64,000 bases of DNA, taken from Leptobrachium leishanense. Taxonomy: Eukaryota > Chordata > Amphibia > Anura > Megophryidae. Numbering within the stretch: position 1 is the first letter of the stretch; each line of letters opens with the position of its first letter. The stretch covers positions 325,806,690-325,870,689 of the forward strand of contig CM019066.1 in assembly GCA_009667805.1 (NCBI GenBank). The letters run 5' to 3'. The notes under the pieces are model-generated. The model was not told the DNA's origin, made no database searches, and was given only the letters and a program-made list of their open reading frames with translations. Positions 34,928 through 49,600 of the stretch are shown piece after piece. Position numbers and translations under genes: made by a program.

Positions 34928-35018
34928 CCTAGGACATACTTGAAAACGAGAGAAATCTCAATGTATCCTTCCTGGTAAAATCCTTTATTAATAAATAAAT
35001 AAATAAATAAATAAATAG
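34928..35018 (+). mobile_element. tRNA-derived SINE, 5'-truncated copy 3
   Basis: Only the 3' half is present: GGACATACTTGAAAACGAGA, then the TTCCTGGTAAAATCC end and a pure AAAT/TAAA tail of about seven units (34988-35018). Confidence 0.85.
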
Positions 35019-35214
35019 GATGAAACTCATTTACTAATGACTAGAGAATTTATTTATTGGGCATTTTTGCCTGCTTCCACAGGATAAATATTCTTTATAT
35101 ATGGTGATTACATTTGTTGCCTAGTTTTGTTTTATTTGAATTGTTTAGTATTTATATGAATAGTTTCAAATGTAATAATATATATTGAACCATGTGTTTT
35201 TTTTTACTAATTAT

Positions 35215-35885
35215 GGGCACTATCACCTCCTTAACGCTAGCGCTAGCGGTCACATAAATGAGCATTAGCGCTAGGTTACGTGAGGTGATAGAGATTGGGA
35301 GGTAATCTATGGGGCACGCTAACGGGTTAAAAAACCTATCAGCGAATCAGTATTAACACGAGCTTACTGTACTTTGCTGACGCTAACCGAAAACGATTGC
35401 TACAGCTTAGAGCTGGTGTTAACTGATTACACTTCTGTGGAAGTTCCACAAGATATACAATTTGCGTAGCAGTTGGAACCCCCCCCCCCCAAAATATCAA
35501 ATACTTGCCTCTGATCCCGTGGCGAGAACGGCAGCCCAATCCACCACTTCTGCCGGGAGCAGAGTGAGACTGGGGAAAAAAGTCCCCCTCCACAATCACT
35601 CCACCGACCAGCAGGATCTTGCGAGAGGCGAGATCCTGCCGGTCATGTGACCCAGCAGCAGAAGCCTCCATAGAGTCCTATGGACTCCATGGAGGGGATG
35701 CTCGCAACAGTGCTTTAGCGCTGCCCCGAGCATCCTGGAGCCTAGCTGCCGCTATGGGGCGGGAATCTGTACTCAGCGTCTGCCCCGGAATCTACAGGTA
35801 AAACGGTGACACTAAGGGGAGATTAGCAAATGCTAATTTTTCCCCTTAGTGTCCCTGTTTTAGCTGTAGAGAAGTGATAGGGCCC
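35215..35885 (-). repeat. Interspersed repeat GGGCACTATCAC family, copy 2
   Basis: Left end GGGCACTATCACCTCC; right end AAGTGATAGGGCCC. These are rough complements, so this is probably a non-autonomous DNA element of about 670 bp. Subterminal sequences repeat AACGCTAGCGCTAGCG. It shares its core with 21180-21708. No duplication of flanking bases was recognised. Strand is arbitrary. Confidence 0.65.
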
Positions 35886-37784
35886 TCTGCCTTTTATTTT
35901 GTGATACAGACACTACATATAGAAAGCTGCATATATATAGGTATTTTTTATTATTATTTTAGTTAGTTTATATAAAAAAAAATATGATTTCTAATAGTTA
36001 TGCATTTGTCAATTGATAAAATATATTAAGTACCGTAGTTGTCTCAGGAACATAATCAGAACACGAGAATTAATGTTAATTTTGTCTGGTATCATAAAGG
36101 AGGCGACTTGGATGCTCTAACTTAAGTCTTCTCTTTAAATAAACACAGCGCCTTTCGTAAAATGCAATACATTTATGGTCTTTAGTGGGTTCACTGAAAG
36201 GTTTCTTCTTAAAAGGTCAAAAGTTATATTTCCTTCAAGATTTCACATCATCACCTAATGAATTTAAGTGCGACAAATGCTATAAAAATCTTGTATGATA
36301 ATATACTGCATACCGAAAAAGCAAAAAAAATAAATATATAGATACACATATATAAATTTATCTTTCCTGCACCAAATTCTATTGGCAAAATAGAGAAAAT
36401 GTGTCATGGTACAAACTGATAATGGGTTTTTAAGGACCTGTAGTACATACCAATTGTATTCAAAAGTATAGCAAGATAAAAATATGCATATTAAGAAAGG
36501 AATGCAAAAATGTTTGCTAAAAAAAACAAAAAAAAAAACACTTAAGTCAGTGTTAAGTTAAAACATTCAAAAGTTCGCTTATGAGGGTTTCCCCCATTTA
36601 TTTACTGCAAAAATTAAATCTGTCATCCCTAATGGCTTGCATTCAAAGGGTTGGCTTGGTGGAAATTCTATGATTTCCTGGTCCAAGCCTATGAATGGGT
36701 CACCTTTTGTATGGGTCAAGCACAAATGCATTAATTAATGCCTCCTGTCACCCATATTTAATCGTTAAATTTCACTGACCATATTTATTAATATGAGAGA
36801 AAGAAACTCAGTAATCAATGTCAAACACAGTCTGGCACCTCTTACGGCCACCTCATAAATTATCCCACGCAATTCCCCGGCCTTTTAACAATGCGCTCAA
36901 ACCACAACATTTCTACAAAATCTAAGCCCAATAAATGTGGTTGTTTGAATGGCAATCAAATTTGTCTTTTCATTATTGCATGGGCAGTAAGGTTATGTAT
37001 CTGAGCCTTACACTGTAGCTTATGTACACAGAAAGGAAATTATATGGGAATGATTATGTGAAAGAGAAATTATGATGTCTGCTCTCTGAGTGTGGTTGCC
37101 GCACCACAAAGCCGCTATGGTGTATTCTTGTAGGAAATGCTTAGCGAAATGTACTAAAGAGAAATATGAACATAATACAAGATATACATAATGTGGGAAT
37201 CAAAGAAAAAAAGAAAAGAGTTTGAAGATCTTGAAACAGCCAGTGAAGAATTTTGAATAACCCGACCTTTCTTTATTTGAGGTTGCTCAGCGTTTGGCAG
37301 CCCGAAGGGTTAATTCACTTAATGCATCTCAAATGAATGCTTCCCTCGTCATTTGCCGCTGTTGACAAGTTTGTAAAGATGCGTCGTCATAAATTAATGT
37401 TATCAGGGCAAGATTTGAAAAAGATTTTCCCACCTATGCCATTTGTTGGTTTTGGCACTTTTTCATATAGGTGTGTTACCCAAATGACAAGGTGCCAGTC
37501 ATCCAAGCTGTGAGATACCAGCTTAATCTTCTCCTGGCTGCGGTAATTTACACATGGCTGAACAACTCTCAACAAGTAATCACTTACATACCTGCAGATT
37601 CCACGGCACTGCAGGGGAAAAGATCTACAATAGGATGAATCGTTACACCGGCAGGAAAAAAAAATAAAAGATTGCTTGATCTCACTTTACATTCTAACTT
37701 AATTTTATTAACTCCCACTGCACCACTTAAGTGCTTCGAACCATGTAAGAGATTCTTGTATAATAAGACTGGTTTAGCATATCT
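35886..37784. other. Low-repeat tract, candidate conserved non-coding DNA
   Basis: The longest stretch in the window without recognisable repeats. 36.6-37.6 kb has balanced composition and many homeodomain-type TAAT cores, such as GCATTAATTAATGCC at 36729. There is no long open frame and no splice-flanked exon that I can defend. It may be a vertebrate conserved non-coding element; only comparison with other species can tell. Confidence 0.3.
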
Positions 37785-37926
37785 CTTAGATTGTAAGCTC
37801 TCGAGCAGGCTCCTCTCTCCTACTGTTCTGTTTGTTTAACTTGTATGTATATCTGTAATTCTGTCTCACGCATTGTACAGCGCTACGGAATTTGTTAGTG
37901 CTTTATAAATACTGATAATTGTAACT
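37785..37926 (+). mobile_element. L2 LINE 3' tail
   Basis: ATTGTAAGCTCTCGAGCAGG, then TACAGCGCTACGGAATTTGT and TTATAAATACTGATAATTG, matching the 3' end of the L2 copy at 45090-45226. Confidence 0.75.
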
Positions 37927-38384
37927 GTATACTGTACATACATAATCAAAAAATATCTCTAGATCTGTCTATTGGTCTATTCACCGTTGTTCTCATACAG
38001 TGACTATGGCTGCCTGGCTAACACTAGGATTCTATATTACAAACAGCACCTCTATACAGCCTGTAAATTCCTGGGGTGTTCTGAGTATCCTGTTTCACCC
38101 CCTCCCTCCCTCCCTGGAATCCAGCAGTACTACATTATATAGATTAAGATGAGTTCTGCACCGTATTAAAACAAGTGATATAATGTACAGTGTCCTAAAG
38201 AGATACTCCACGCACCGCCTCCCCTCCTCTTTGGCCAACAATGGTGTGTGAAGTGTGGGAGTTTCCTCTGTCTACAAAGCTGTCACTTGGCAGAGGGGAT
38301 TTTGAATATCCCGTCTGCCAGGGACCAACTTGGGGACCGATGATGTCAGCTTGATTTCCGTGCTGACATTTTTCAATAATGATA

Positions 38385-39655
38385 TTTTATGAATCTGCTA
38401 AAAAAATGGATATATAATTTGTCTGGGTCCTACAATAAAACATGACTTCAAATCGCGTTTAACCCTTCCGCTGCTGAGGCATTTCACCGCTGTGTGCTGA
38501 GCTCATTTTAACTGGTTTCGCTCATCATGTTTAAACGTGATTTGAAGTCAAATTTTATTATACAACCCAGACAAATTATATATTGTTCTTTCCGGCAGAC
38601 TCGGCAGATTCATAATATATCATTATTATATGTATTCGTCATGTCCTGCCTGAATATTATAACAAAAATTGCAATAAAATTAGAATTTTCAATAATCTAC
38701 AGTGTGTAAAGTGGTTTTTTTTCACATTTTATCATGCGAGCCTTTGTGGTTATATTTTCTATGGGGTGCGGTTGTTAAAAAAATTAGAAATGGTGACTTG
38801 TTACATTTTTTGGAGGTGAAATTATGTGATTTTTAGCAAACGCCCCCATATAAAAAATCGTAGTGCAGCATCATTGTTCACATTATAATTGAAATGGGAA
38901 CAGTGTTGCTGCATTAATAAAACAAAATTTATTTATTTTTTAATTTATTTATTTATATTTGTACTTTTTTTCTTTACTTTTAACATGGTCGTGTTTGATA
39001 TCATTGGAAAGGCATGCTCTGATATGATACCAAACATTAACCCCTAGCTGCCACGGATCGGGAGATAGTGGGTTCCAATGAACCCCCTATCTCCACCATA
39101 GGTGGCAGCTAGGGGTTAACTCCCGAACTGACGTCGGCAGGGGGAGGTCCCTGAAGCTTGGCCGACATCCAAGATTTCGGCCAGCTCCGGGAGGGGACCG
39201 CGATCCGGAACCTATTGATGCCGAATTGCGATCCAGCCCCTAAGGGGTTAAAGGCAGACACCACTTGGAAGGGCAGGCTGTGCCCTTCCAAGTGGTGCCT
39301 GCCTTTTTTGTCTGCCCCAAGCAGATCAGGAGGGAGAGAAGTCCAAAGGACCTCCCATTCAGGCACCTTCCCTGCAGTGGTGGGGGGGGGGGTGTAGGTG
39401 CCTGGAATAGACGTCATCATGCTATTCCAGCCGGCCGGACATCAAAGATGTCAGCCCGCGCCGGGGGAACTCAGCGATCGGCCAAAATACCGGCTTATCT
39501 TTGCCTCCTGTGCTAGGATGCGCTGAGCGCGTCCGCAGCACAGGAGAACCACTTGGCTGGACGCGCTGAGCGCGTCCGCGCAGTCAAGTGGTTAAACATG
39601 ATGAGATAAAAATTAGCTCAGCACACAGAGGTGAAATGGCTTAGCAGTGAAAGGG
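38385..39655. mobile_element. TTAA element D, split by element A
   Basis: The left segment (about 38385-38462) matches the right part of the 56183 element: GAATCTGC, GTCTGGGTCCTACAAT and ACATGACTTCAAATCG. The right segment (39596-39655) continues with ACATGATGAGA and AGCTCAGCACACAGAGG, ending GTGAAAGGG before TTAA (39656-39659). Element A sits between, at an internal TTAA. The left end of D was not identified. Confidence 0.6.
38463..39591 (+). mobile_element. TTAA element A (piggyBac-like, non-autonomous)
   Basis: TTAA at 38459-38462 and 39592-39595. Left end CCCTTCCGCTGCTGAGGC, right end GCGCAGTCAAGTGG. It is the inverted counterpart of element B (53693-55428). It contains a series of hairpins: 39047-39112 (AGCTGCCACGGATCG and complement), 39252-39304 (GGCAGACACCACTTGGAAGG and complement) and twice the palindrome GACGCGCTGAGCGCGTC near the right end. 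No transposase. Confidence 0.8.
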
Positions 39656-39869
39656 TTAATGGAGTCCAAAAGGAAACTGTTTTCTATCCAGGCTAAATAA
39701 AGTGGAGAATGGAAAAGGTGCACTCTATATGCAATATTTATTTCACTTGGGGGTTAATGAAAGAGCTCTGGTACTTGCCGCAGTTGCAAACACCACCAAA
39801 AACCACCATTGTTGCAATGCTGAAAATGTGAAGCTTCTTCTGCTGCTGTTGGGATTTTAGTTCTGTAAA

Positions 39870-40258
39870 ACTAAAGAACCCGTCATTGCGCCGGATGGGG
39901 TCCCACGGGAAGGTCTGACTTCAAGAAAGTCAAACCATCACGAGACTCCCACTCGAGCGGCGGGGCTCCCCCTTCGCTGCGGAGACCACATGACGTGTGG
40001 GTGACGCCCTCCGCATGTTGTGGGGAATCTCCAGGACTTCCCCCACACGTCATCCGCAGCTAAGGGATTAAAGTAAATATGTGATATTTTTTACAGTACG
40101 GACCTCATGAGTCACATATTTAAAGTAAAATAGCTGTTTTTTACAGTACGGACACCACATACATTTCTACAGTTTGGGTAATGGAAAGTGATGTTCCATA
40201 AAGCCACTGGGTCCTGTCATTGGTTTTATGGAAAATCACTTGGTAGTGAAGGGGTTAA
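39870..40258. mobile_element. Remnant ends of TTAA-type elements
   Basis: GTCATCCGCAGCTAAGGGA before TTAA (40064-40067) resembles, in complement, the left end of the element at 56183. ACTTGGTAGTGAAGGGG before TTAA (40255-40258) matches the right end of the 23039 element. Partner ends were not found. Confidence 0.4.
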
Positions 40259-40259
40259 T

Positions 40260-41960
40260 TAGTTAATTAACTATTTTATGATTTTAAATGTACTTATAAA
40301 AATTTTTGTAGAATATTATCACCATTTATTATCCAATACCACCTCATCACTAGTTTAGAAAGAAAAGAAAAACCAGAACCATTTATCCATATATTTTTTG
40401 CTTTTTTTAAAAAAAATTTTAATTAAATAATGTAATATTAACTGAAATGTTCATGTTACATTTTGCAAGTACCCCAGTAGTAACTATGAAGTCCAGGCAG
40501 GGAAAACACAATTAAAATTGACAAAACGAATAAGGGAACATACATAGTTCACCACATACGAGTTTTCATTACAAGAAGCTTTTAAATCGTCTCACTAATG
40601 TTTGCATTTTCTTTAGCTCATTACATTTCCACCAATCATGCCGATCATTTTACAGATTCTACGAGTAAACACAAGCTATTAGCTGTTTGGTGCTAGATTG
40701 CATTTTTTAATTAATAGCTCGCACAATTCCGGACCAGGTTTTAATTGGAACGAACAACATTTACTTTAGACAACCTGAAAATGAATATTATTTTGAGCCA
40801 ACATTAGGCAATTTTTTATTTTTTTTAAAAAATGACAGTCATGAAATAAAATAAAAAAATGGAATACATGAAACATATGTTACTTGACTAGTTTAAATCC
40901 CCCCATCCAAGGGTTTCCTGTGCACAATAAAAGCGGTTTTGAAACATGCATGCAGCCAGCTGTAGGATGGAATGCCCGACATATGTTCTGACAGGAAGAC
41001 ACCGTTATTGTGCGTATAAATATGAATAAACCCCAAAGAATTGTCCATCCTTTTGATGAGTTGTTCTTTTTCTCTGTGTTCTTAATGTGATTCCTGAGAC
41101 ACAAGACAGCTGTTACGTTCAGAAGATGACCATTCGACATCTTCAAACGTAAAATGGGAAAAATGCTAAGAGAACTAAAAAACATACATACAGTATATTG
41201 CATTTTTCAATATCCTTTTGTGTATATCACATCTGCACATTCCTAGGTTATGTTTAAGTCATTCTAGAATATGTAAGGATTTCTTTCATCATGCATTTTA
41301 CATTAATGCACTTGTAGCCAATAATCCATACTGTTTGGCAACCATCCTGTAATTTTTTTTTCTTGCTTCCTTTTTTTTTACTGAAACAAAAGTCGAATGT
41401 ATAAGCATTTATTTAATTTTTTTTTAAACTTAAAAGACAGGCAACACAGATCCCCAGGTGTTGTTTTACAGTCTATACATTGTGCGGTTTAGTAACTGCT
41501 TTATCAGATTTTGGACCACGCTACTGAGATTTCAAGCTCTTGTACTTTGGCAAAGAAACTAAGCGTTGTGAATGAAGAAATGTTCTTGCGCTTAACTATA
41601 CAGTCAACAAAATTCACCTTCCATGAGCTTTTCTGGCATGTGTAATTGCTAATCCGTACTGTAAGCCAATATTTTGTTTTCCAAAAACACATGGGGTTGC
41701 TTGCTGGAAACATGATGGAGGTGGGAAACAGCCAGGGTGATTTAAACACAAAAGAGAGAAATTGAGAAAAAAAGAGGAAAAATAATAAAGTAAAATAAAA
41801 AAAGGACACTGTTCTATAATAAGATTACCAGATGGTTTAAGGCCATCAAAGACAGCTGAGCTTGTTATGGTTCATTAACTTTTTTACAGAATTTGGAATG
41901 TTGATGTCCTCTTTCACTATGGGAGATGAAGAATGAATGTGTAAATGCATGAAAGTTAAA
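40260..41960. other. Low-repeat tract, possible conserved non-coding DNA
   Basis: No element ends and no credible exon. Several TAATTA-type motifs occur around 40.6-40.8 kb (for example TTTTTAATTAATAGCTCGC). Function unknown. Confidence 0.3.
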
Positions 41961-41964
41961 AAGT

Positions 41965-42600
41965 CATATCTGACTCTCTAGTGAAGTCTTACATTTATGA
42001 CATACCTTGTCAGGGCATAGAATTAATCCGCAAGTACTGAGGGAGCTATGTGTGAAAATATGTAAACCTCTGTTTTTGATCTTTCAAAAAAAAATTCTTT
42101 CAGGAATCAGGATTGAAGAAAAGCTGATGTGGTCCCTATATTCAAAAAAAGGTTCAAAATGTCTGCCTGGGAATTATAGACCTGTGAGCTTAACATCTGT
42201 GGCTGGGAGAGTATATGAGGAGTTACTAAGTGATAATATTCATGAATTAATTGGGAGGTACAATGTCATTAGCAGGAACTAGCATGGATTTATGGAATAC
42301 AGATCATATCAGACTAACCTAATTGCATTCTATGAAGTAGAAAGTAGAAGTAGAGATCAGAGGGCCACAGTGGATATGATTTATTTGGATTATGCCAAAG
42401 CTTTTGACACAGTTTCACACAAGAGGTTACTATTCAAATTAAGTAAATTGGTCTAGAAGAGAATTCTTGTTCTTGGATAGAACACTGGCAAAAAGATAGG
42501 GTATAGAGAGTGGTCATAAATGGTAAATTTTCAAGATGGTCACCAGTGGTAAGTGGTATCCCTCAGGAGTGTGTTATAGGACCAGTTCTATTAAATCTAT
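41965..42600 (+). pseudogene. CR1-type LINE reverse transcriptase fragment
   Basis: Plus-strand remains of a reverse transcriptase: INPQVLRELC, then KKGSKCLPGNYRPVSLTS (fingers), then, after a TAG near 42280, TNLIAFYEVESR and the palm motif MIYLDYAKAFDTVSHKRLL, then a decaying VSGIPQ block near 42552. Stops and shifts are frequent, and neither the catalytic ADD box nor the 3' end is present. It is clearly older than the CR1 copy at 13850 and belongs to a different subfamily. The hAT element at 42680 lies just downstream. Confidence 0.8.
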
Positions 42601-43329
42601 TGCCAGGACACACACAGTTAGCGGGAGTCACAGAGCGTGTCTGTCAGTACCAGTGTGGGAGGCAGGCAGATCTTCCAGACAGGGCCGGATTTATAATTAG
42701 GCAGAGTAGGCATGTGCCTACAGGCACCTGCCACAAGGGGGCGCCTTTGCTCTGTGTGTAATTATTTTTTTCTTTTTTTACAATTTGCAATAATTTAGAC
42801 CGCTGTATCTCTGGAGCCCTAAGGGCTAGGGAGACATATGAGGAATCATTGGAAAGGTCAGCTTACAGCCTTTCCAGATACCAACTATAACCAGGTTAGA
42901 GTTATGTAAAAATAAAATATCTATTCAAATATTATTTTTCTCCTTTTTTTTCTAACACGGCAATATTATTCAGTTTACAATTATAAAGTGAACAGTGATG
43001 CTGGACTAACTCACCTCATTTACCATACTGCCAGCAAGTGTGTATCTAGTGAAGCAACGCATTGTTTAATTCACAACCTGGACCGTGGTGCTGCAGTGAA
43101 GAGAGACAGGGGGACTTTGGAACCTCCATCCCTGAATTGTACACCACACAAGGTTAAGTGAGGTGTCATTGGAAAGGTCAGAGTCAAGTCTTTACAATGA
43201 AACCAAACATGACCATGTAATGTGTAAGAATAAAAAAATGAAAAAAGTAAATGCTAAATATTTTTTTCTGTTCTACATCAGAGGCAATATATGCATTTAC
43301 ATAAAAAACAAACAATATGGCTGCATTCA

Positions 43330-45226
<1,897 letters not shown>

Positions 45227-45652
45227 ATTCAGCTAAGGCAACAGATTCTACCTCTTCTTTTGATTTGACCGCGGAGAAAAACAGATTTTCAGTTTTTTAA
45301 AATGTATTTTTTTTTCGTTTTCTTAGCCTCAAAACAAAAATTGAAATAGTAATTTTGGCAAGCTTCTTTTTTTTTCTTTGGAGGGGGTAGGGGCGCTCCA
45401 CATTTCTGTGCCTACAGGCTCCTGAGGTGCAAATCCGACCCTGCTTCCAGAGCCAGTCAGAATCTCTGGTGACTGGATGAGACATCAGTATTTGACTTTG
45501 ACTCAGGAAGTGAACTGGTGATTTGGTTCATGAACCGGTTCATTGAATCGAATCGTCCACATGAATCGATTCACCAGATCAAACTTCTCATCAGTCCACT
45601 ACTCTCTGTCCTTTTCCTTCACTTACAACTCTCCTGTCTGGATATCAGTATT

Positions 45653-46606
45653 TGTAAGGACAGAGGCTTGAACCCCTGTGTGGTGTTGGGTGTATGGACC
45701 CCAATAGCAAGCCGAAAGAGGAGACCAGAAGGAATATAACTAATAGAGCTTTACTGAAGGAAACAAAATATAAGTCCAGAACAAACGTAATGCAAGGTTT
45801 CTTTGGCAGAAATAAAAGTCCAGAATAAACGTAATGCAAGGTTTCTTTTGGCAGAAATGAAAGTCCAGAATAAACGTAATGCAAGGTTTCTTTGGCAGAA
45901 ATAAAAGTCCAGAACGGAAAGTCGTAGGGATTTGAGGACAGGGTCCGGTACTGATGTCGTGGAGACAAGCCTGGGAATGGAACGGGCACGGTGATGGCAG
46001 GTTTGGAATGGAAGTAAGCTGGTACCGTGACAACCGGAACAGAAGCAGGACTTGCACTTTGGAAGCAGGAACGGAAGTAGGACTGGCACCTTGGAAGCAG
46101 GGCGAAAGCAGGACAGGCACCTTGGAAGCAGGAACGGAAGTCAGGATGTCCTTAGCGTAGCACGAAGGGAACCACTGGGTAACGTGGTGGAACCACAGTA
46201 TAACCTGGTTAGTGAGCTGGAGAAAGCGGCAGGTTTAAATAGGGCTCAGGGAATCATACGAACACCGTTCACCTGGGACTCGCAGGTGGAATTGAGATAC
46301 CTGAGTGCTTGGCAGATTAATTGGTGGTATGCGAGGATCTTCAGTGCAGGTGGAATGCAGTACCTTAACTTGACCAGCAGAGGGCGCCAGAGTACCTGAG
46401 TTTTCATGTTCCAGGATGGACGATCGCGCATGCGCGCCCGACCTCCGCTCAGATGGATCGCGGAGACGGCGTGGGACGCATCTTGGATCTCCTCCCTCGA
46501 GCTGCAGGCCGGAACCAGGGAGCGATGCGCCACGAGGGACCTCAGGTGAGTCTGCCAGGTGTCCCAACATGGCGGCCGCGGTCCGACCGCGGCGCGGGGC
46601 ATCACA
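45653..46606 (-). repeat. 3' LTR (954 bp)
   Basis: On the minus strand it begins TGTGATGCCCCG and ends GTCCTTACA. It contains a TATA-like CTATTTAAAC (46234-46243), a GC-rich U3 start, and three to four tandem 44-bp units (CGTAATGCAAGGTTTCTTTG core, 45789-45905). A CTTGGAAGCAGG repeat lies at 46058-46135. Confidence 0.95.
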
Positions 46607-49600
46607 GGACCCCCCACCAAGGCGCGACCCCCGGGTGCGCTTGATCGATGGTTTGGAAGGATAACGGAGATGAAAGGCACGAACCTTTGCAGGAGCATGG
46701 ACGCTGGCACTGGGTTCCCAGGATCGTTCTTCAGGACCGTATCCCTTCCAGTGAACCAGGTATTCTAACCTGCCGTAACGGAGTCTCGAATCCAGAATGC
46801 GTGATATCTCGAATTCCTCTTCTCCAGATACAGGCACAGGAACAGGTGGTTTAGCATTCCGATCGGGAAACGGATTCTCATGCCAGGGTTTCAAGAGAGA
46901 TACATGGAAGACAGGATGGATCCTGTAGGAAGGAGGAAGAGTTAAGCGGGCCGCAACGGAGTTAACCATTCTGAGGACCGGGAACGGGCCAATGTAGCGA
47001 GGACCCAGCTTCTTTGAAGGGCAATCCAAACGGAGATGAGCCGTGGATAGTAACACCTTATCTCCAGGTGCATACACAGGAGCTTCTTTGCGACCACGAT
47101 CAGCATATTTCTTTTGGTTCTGCTGAGCTAGTCGTAGCTGATGGCGTAGCGTTCGTAGTTGGCCGCGTAGGGTTCTCAAGCGGGTTGACACTTCTGGAAC
47201 TGGAGTGTTGAGCGGCATTTCCGGAAGAGTGCTAGGATGATAACCGTAGTTGGCAAAGAAAGGTGAGAAACGAGTTGATGAATGTACCTGATTATTGTAC
47301 GCAAATTCAGCAGTTGGTATGACGTCCAGCCAGTCGTCTTGGAGATGCGTGGTGAAGCAACGAAGATATTGTTCTAGCGTCTGATTTGTCCGCTCCGTCT
47401 GGCCATTACTCTGTGGATGAAAGGCTGAAGAGAGACACCTCGCAATTTTTAAGCTACGACACATTTGGGACCAGAAACGGGAAGTAAACTGAGATCCTCT
47501 ATCAGTAACAATGGAACGGGGAGTACCATGGAGTCGGAACACCTCCTTGATGAACAAGGTGGCTGTTTCAGCCGCTGTGGGTAGGCCTACCGCTGGTATG
47601 AAATGGGCCATCTTGGTGCAGCGGTCTACCACCACCAGGATGGTGGTGTAGCGATGTGAAGGGGGAAGATCTACTATAAAGTCCATCGAAATGTCTTTCC
47701 ACGGATGCAGCGGTGGAGCCAGAGGTTGTAGAAGACCAGCAGGATGGGTGCGGGGTTGTTTGTTGCGTGCACAGACAGAACAAGAGGATACAAAGGCGAC
47801 GATGTCTTTCTTCACGGATGGCCACCAGAAGTACCGATATACGGCATCTATGGTTTTCTTGATGCCACCATGTCCAGCGGCCGGGATGTCGTGGGAGTGT
47901 TGCAATACCTGTAGACGAATCTCAGGAGGGACGTATATTTGTTCGCCATGATAGAAGAGACCATCGTTGGATATGAGCCCCTGGATGTCAGTCGGTGGTT
48001 GAAGACTGTATTTCTTTATATTGTCTATTAAGGACCCTTGAGAAGCGCAGAAGAAGTCGTTAGGTAGGATGGAGTCGGTTTGTGTGGTGGAAGGAAAGGC
48101 GTCTGAGTCGTACCGACGGGAAAGGGCATCTGCCTTACCATTTCTTACTCCAGGTCTGTAGGTGATATGCAACAGAAAGCGGGCGAAGAATAACGCCCAT
48201 CTGGCTTGTCGAGGTCGCAATCTTTTGGCGGTGCGGAGATATTCCAAATTACGGTGGTCCGTGTAGACGACCACAGGATGTTTTGCCCCTTCGAGGAGGT
48301 GTCTCCATTCCTCGAGGGCACTCTTGATTGCCAGGAGTTCTTTCTCACCTATACTGTAATTCTTTTCGGCTGGGGTAAGACGTCTGGAATAAAAGGCCAC
48401 GGGATGTAGAAGGTTCTTGATTCCGGATTTCTGGGAGAGTATCGCTCCTAGGGCGATATCAGAGGCGTCGGTTTCCAGGGAATATGGCAGGTTGATGTCT
48501 GGCTGTTTCAGGATTGGGGCTTGGGTAAAGCTTTCTTTCAGTTTATTGAATGCCCGCTGAGCTTCTTCAGTCCAACAGAATCTCACATCTTTCTTGGTCA
48601 GGGAGGTGATGGGTGCGGTGAGATGAGAGAAGGACCGAATGAAGCGACGATAAAAATTGGCGAATCCCATAAATTGCTGAACCATCTTTTTGTCTCTGGG
48701 TGTCGGCCAGTCCAGGATTGCCTTGATTTTGGCTTTATCCATTTCGATATGTCCTGGTGATAGGACATATCCCAGAAATTCTATAGAGGACTTTTCGAAG
48801 GTGCTCTTTTCAATTTTACCGTATAACTTATGTTGGCGGAGACGAGATAGCACAAGACGGACGTGTTGCGTATGTTCTTGGATGGTTCGAGAGTACACCA
48901 GGAGATCGTCGAGGTAGACCACAAGGAAGGTATCCAGAACGTCGCGGAAGATATCGTTGAGAAAATGCTGGAAGGCGGCTGGAGCATTACATAACCCAAA
49001 CGGCATGACGAGATACTCGAAGTGACCGTATCGGGATCGGAAGGCGGTCTTCCACTCGTCTCCTTCTCTCATGCGGACCAAATTGTACGCTCCGCGAAGA
49101 TCAATCTTCGTAAAAATACACGCATCCTTCACCCTATCGAGTAGTTCAGGAATCAATGGGAGCGGGTATCGGTTCCGTACTGTGATTGCGTTTAGTGCCC
49201 GATAGTCAACGCAAGGGCGGAGACCGCCGTCTCTTTTCCCAACGAAGAAGATACCTGCTCCAGCAGGAGAGGTGGAGTGCCGGATGAATCCTTTTGCGAG
49301 ACTGTCTTCGATATAGTCCTTTAGAGACTGTGATTCGGGAACAGACAGGTTAAAGATACGTCCGTGGGGTATGGGTGCTCCTGGAAGGAGGTCAATAGGA
49401 CAGTCGTACTCTCTGTGTGGAGGAAGTGTATCGACCCCTTTTTTCTGAAATACGTCTTGAAAGTCTGAATATTTAGGTGGCAGTGTGGAAGATGGATAGG
49501 TGGAAAAGGCGACTTTCTCGGAGTTGGAGCCGTTCATGCAGTGGACTCGGCAGTGACAGGATGGAAAGGAAACGGTATTGGAAGACCAATCAATATACGG

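Noticed and set aside
35886..37784. Host protein-coding exons
   Set aside because: Frames are short and none is bounded by convincing splice sites or matches a known protein.
46416..46854. Plus-strand frames opposite pol and the LTR
   Set aside because: Antisense shadows of the retrotransposon coding sequence.
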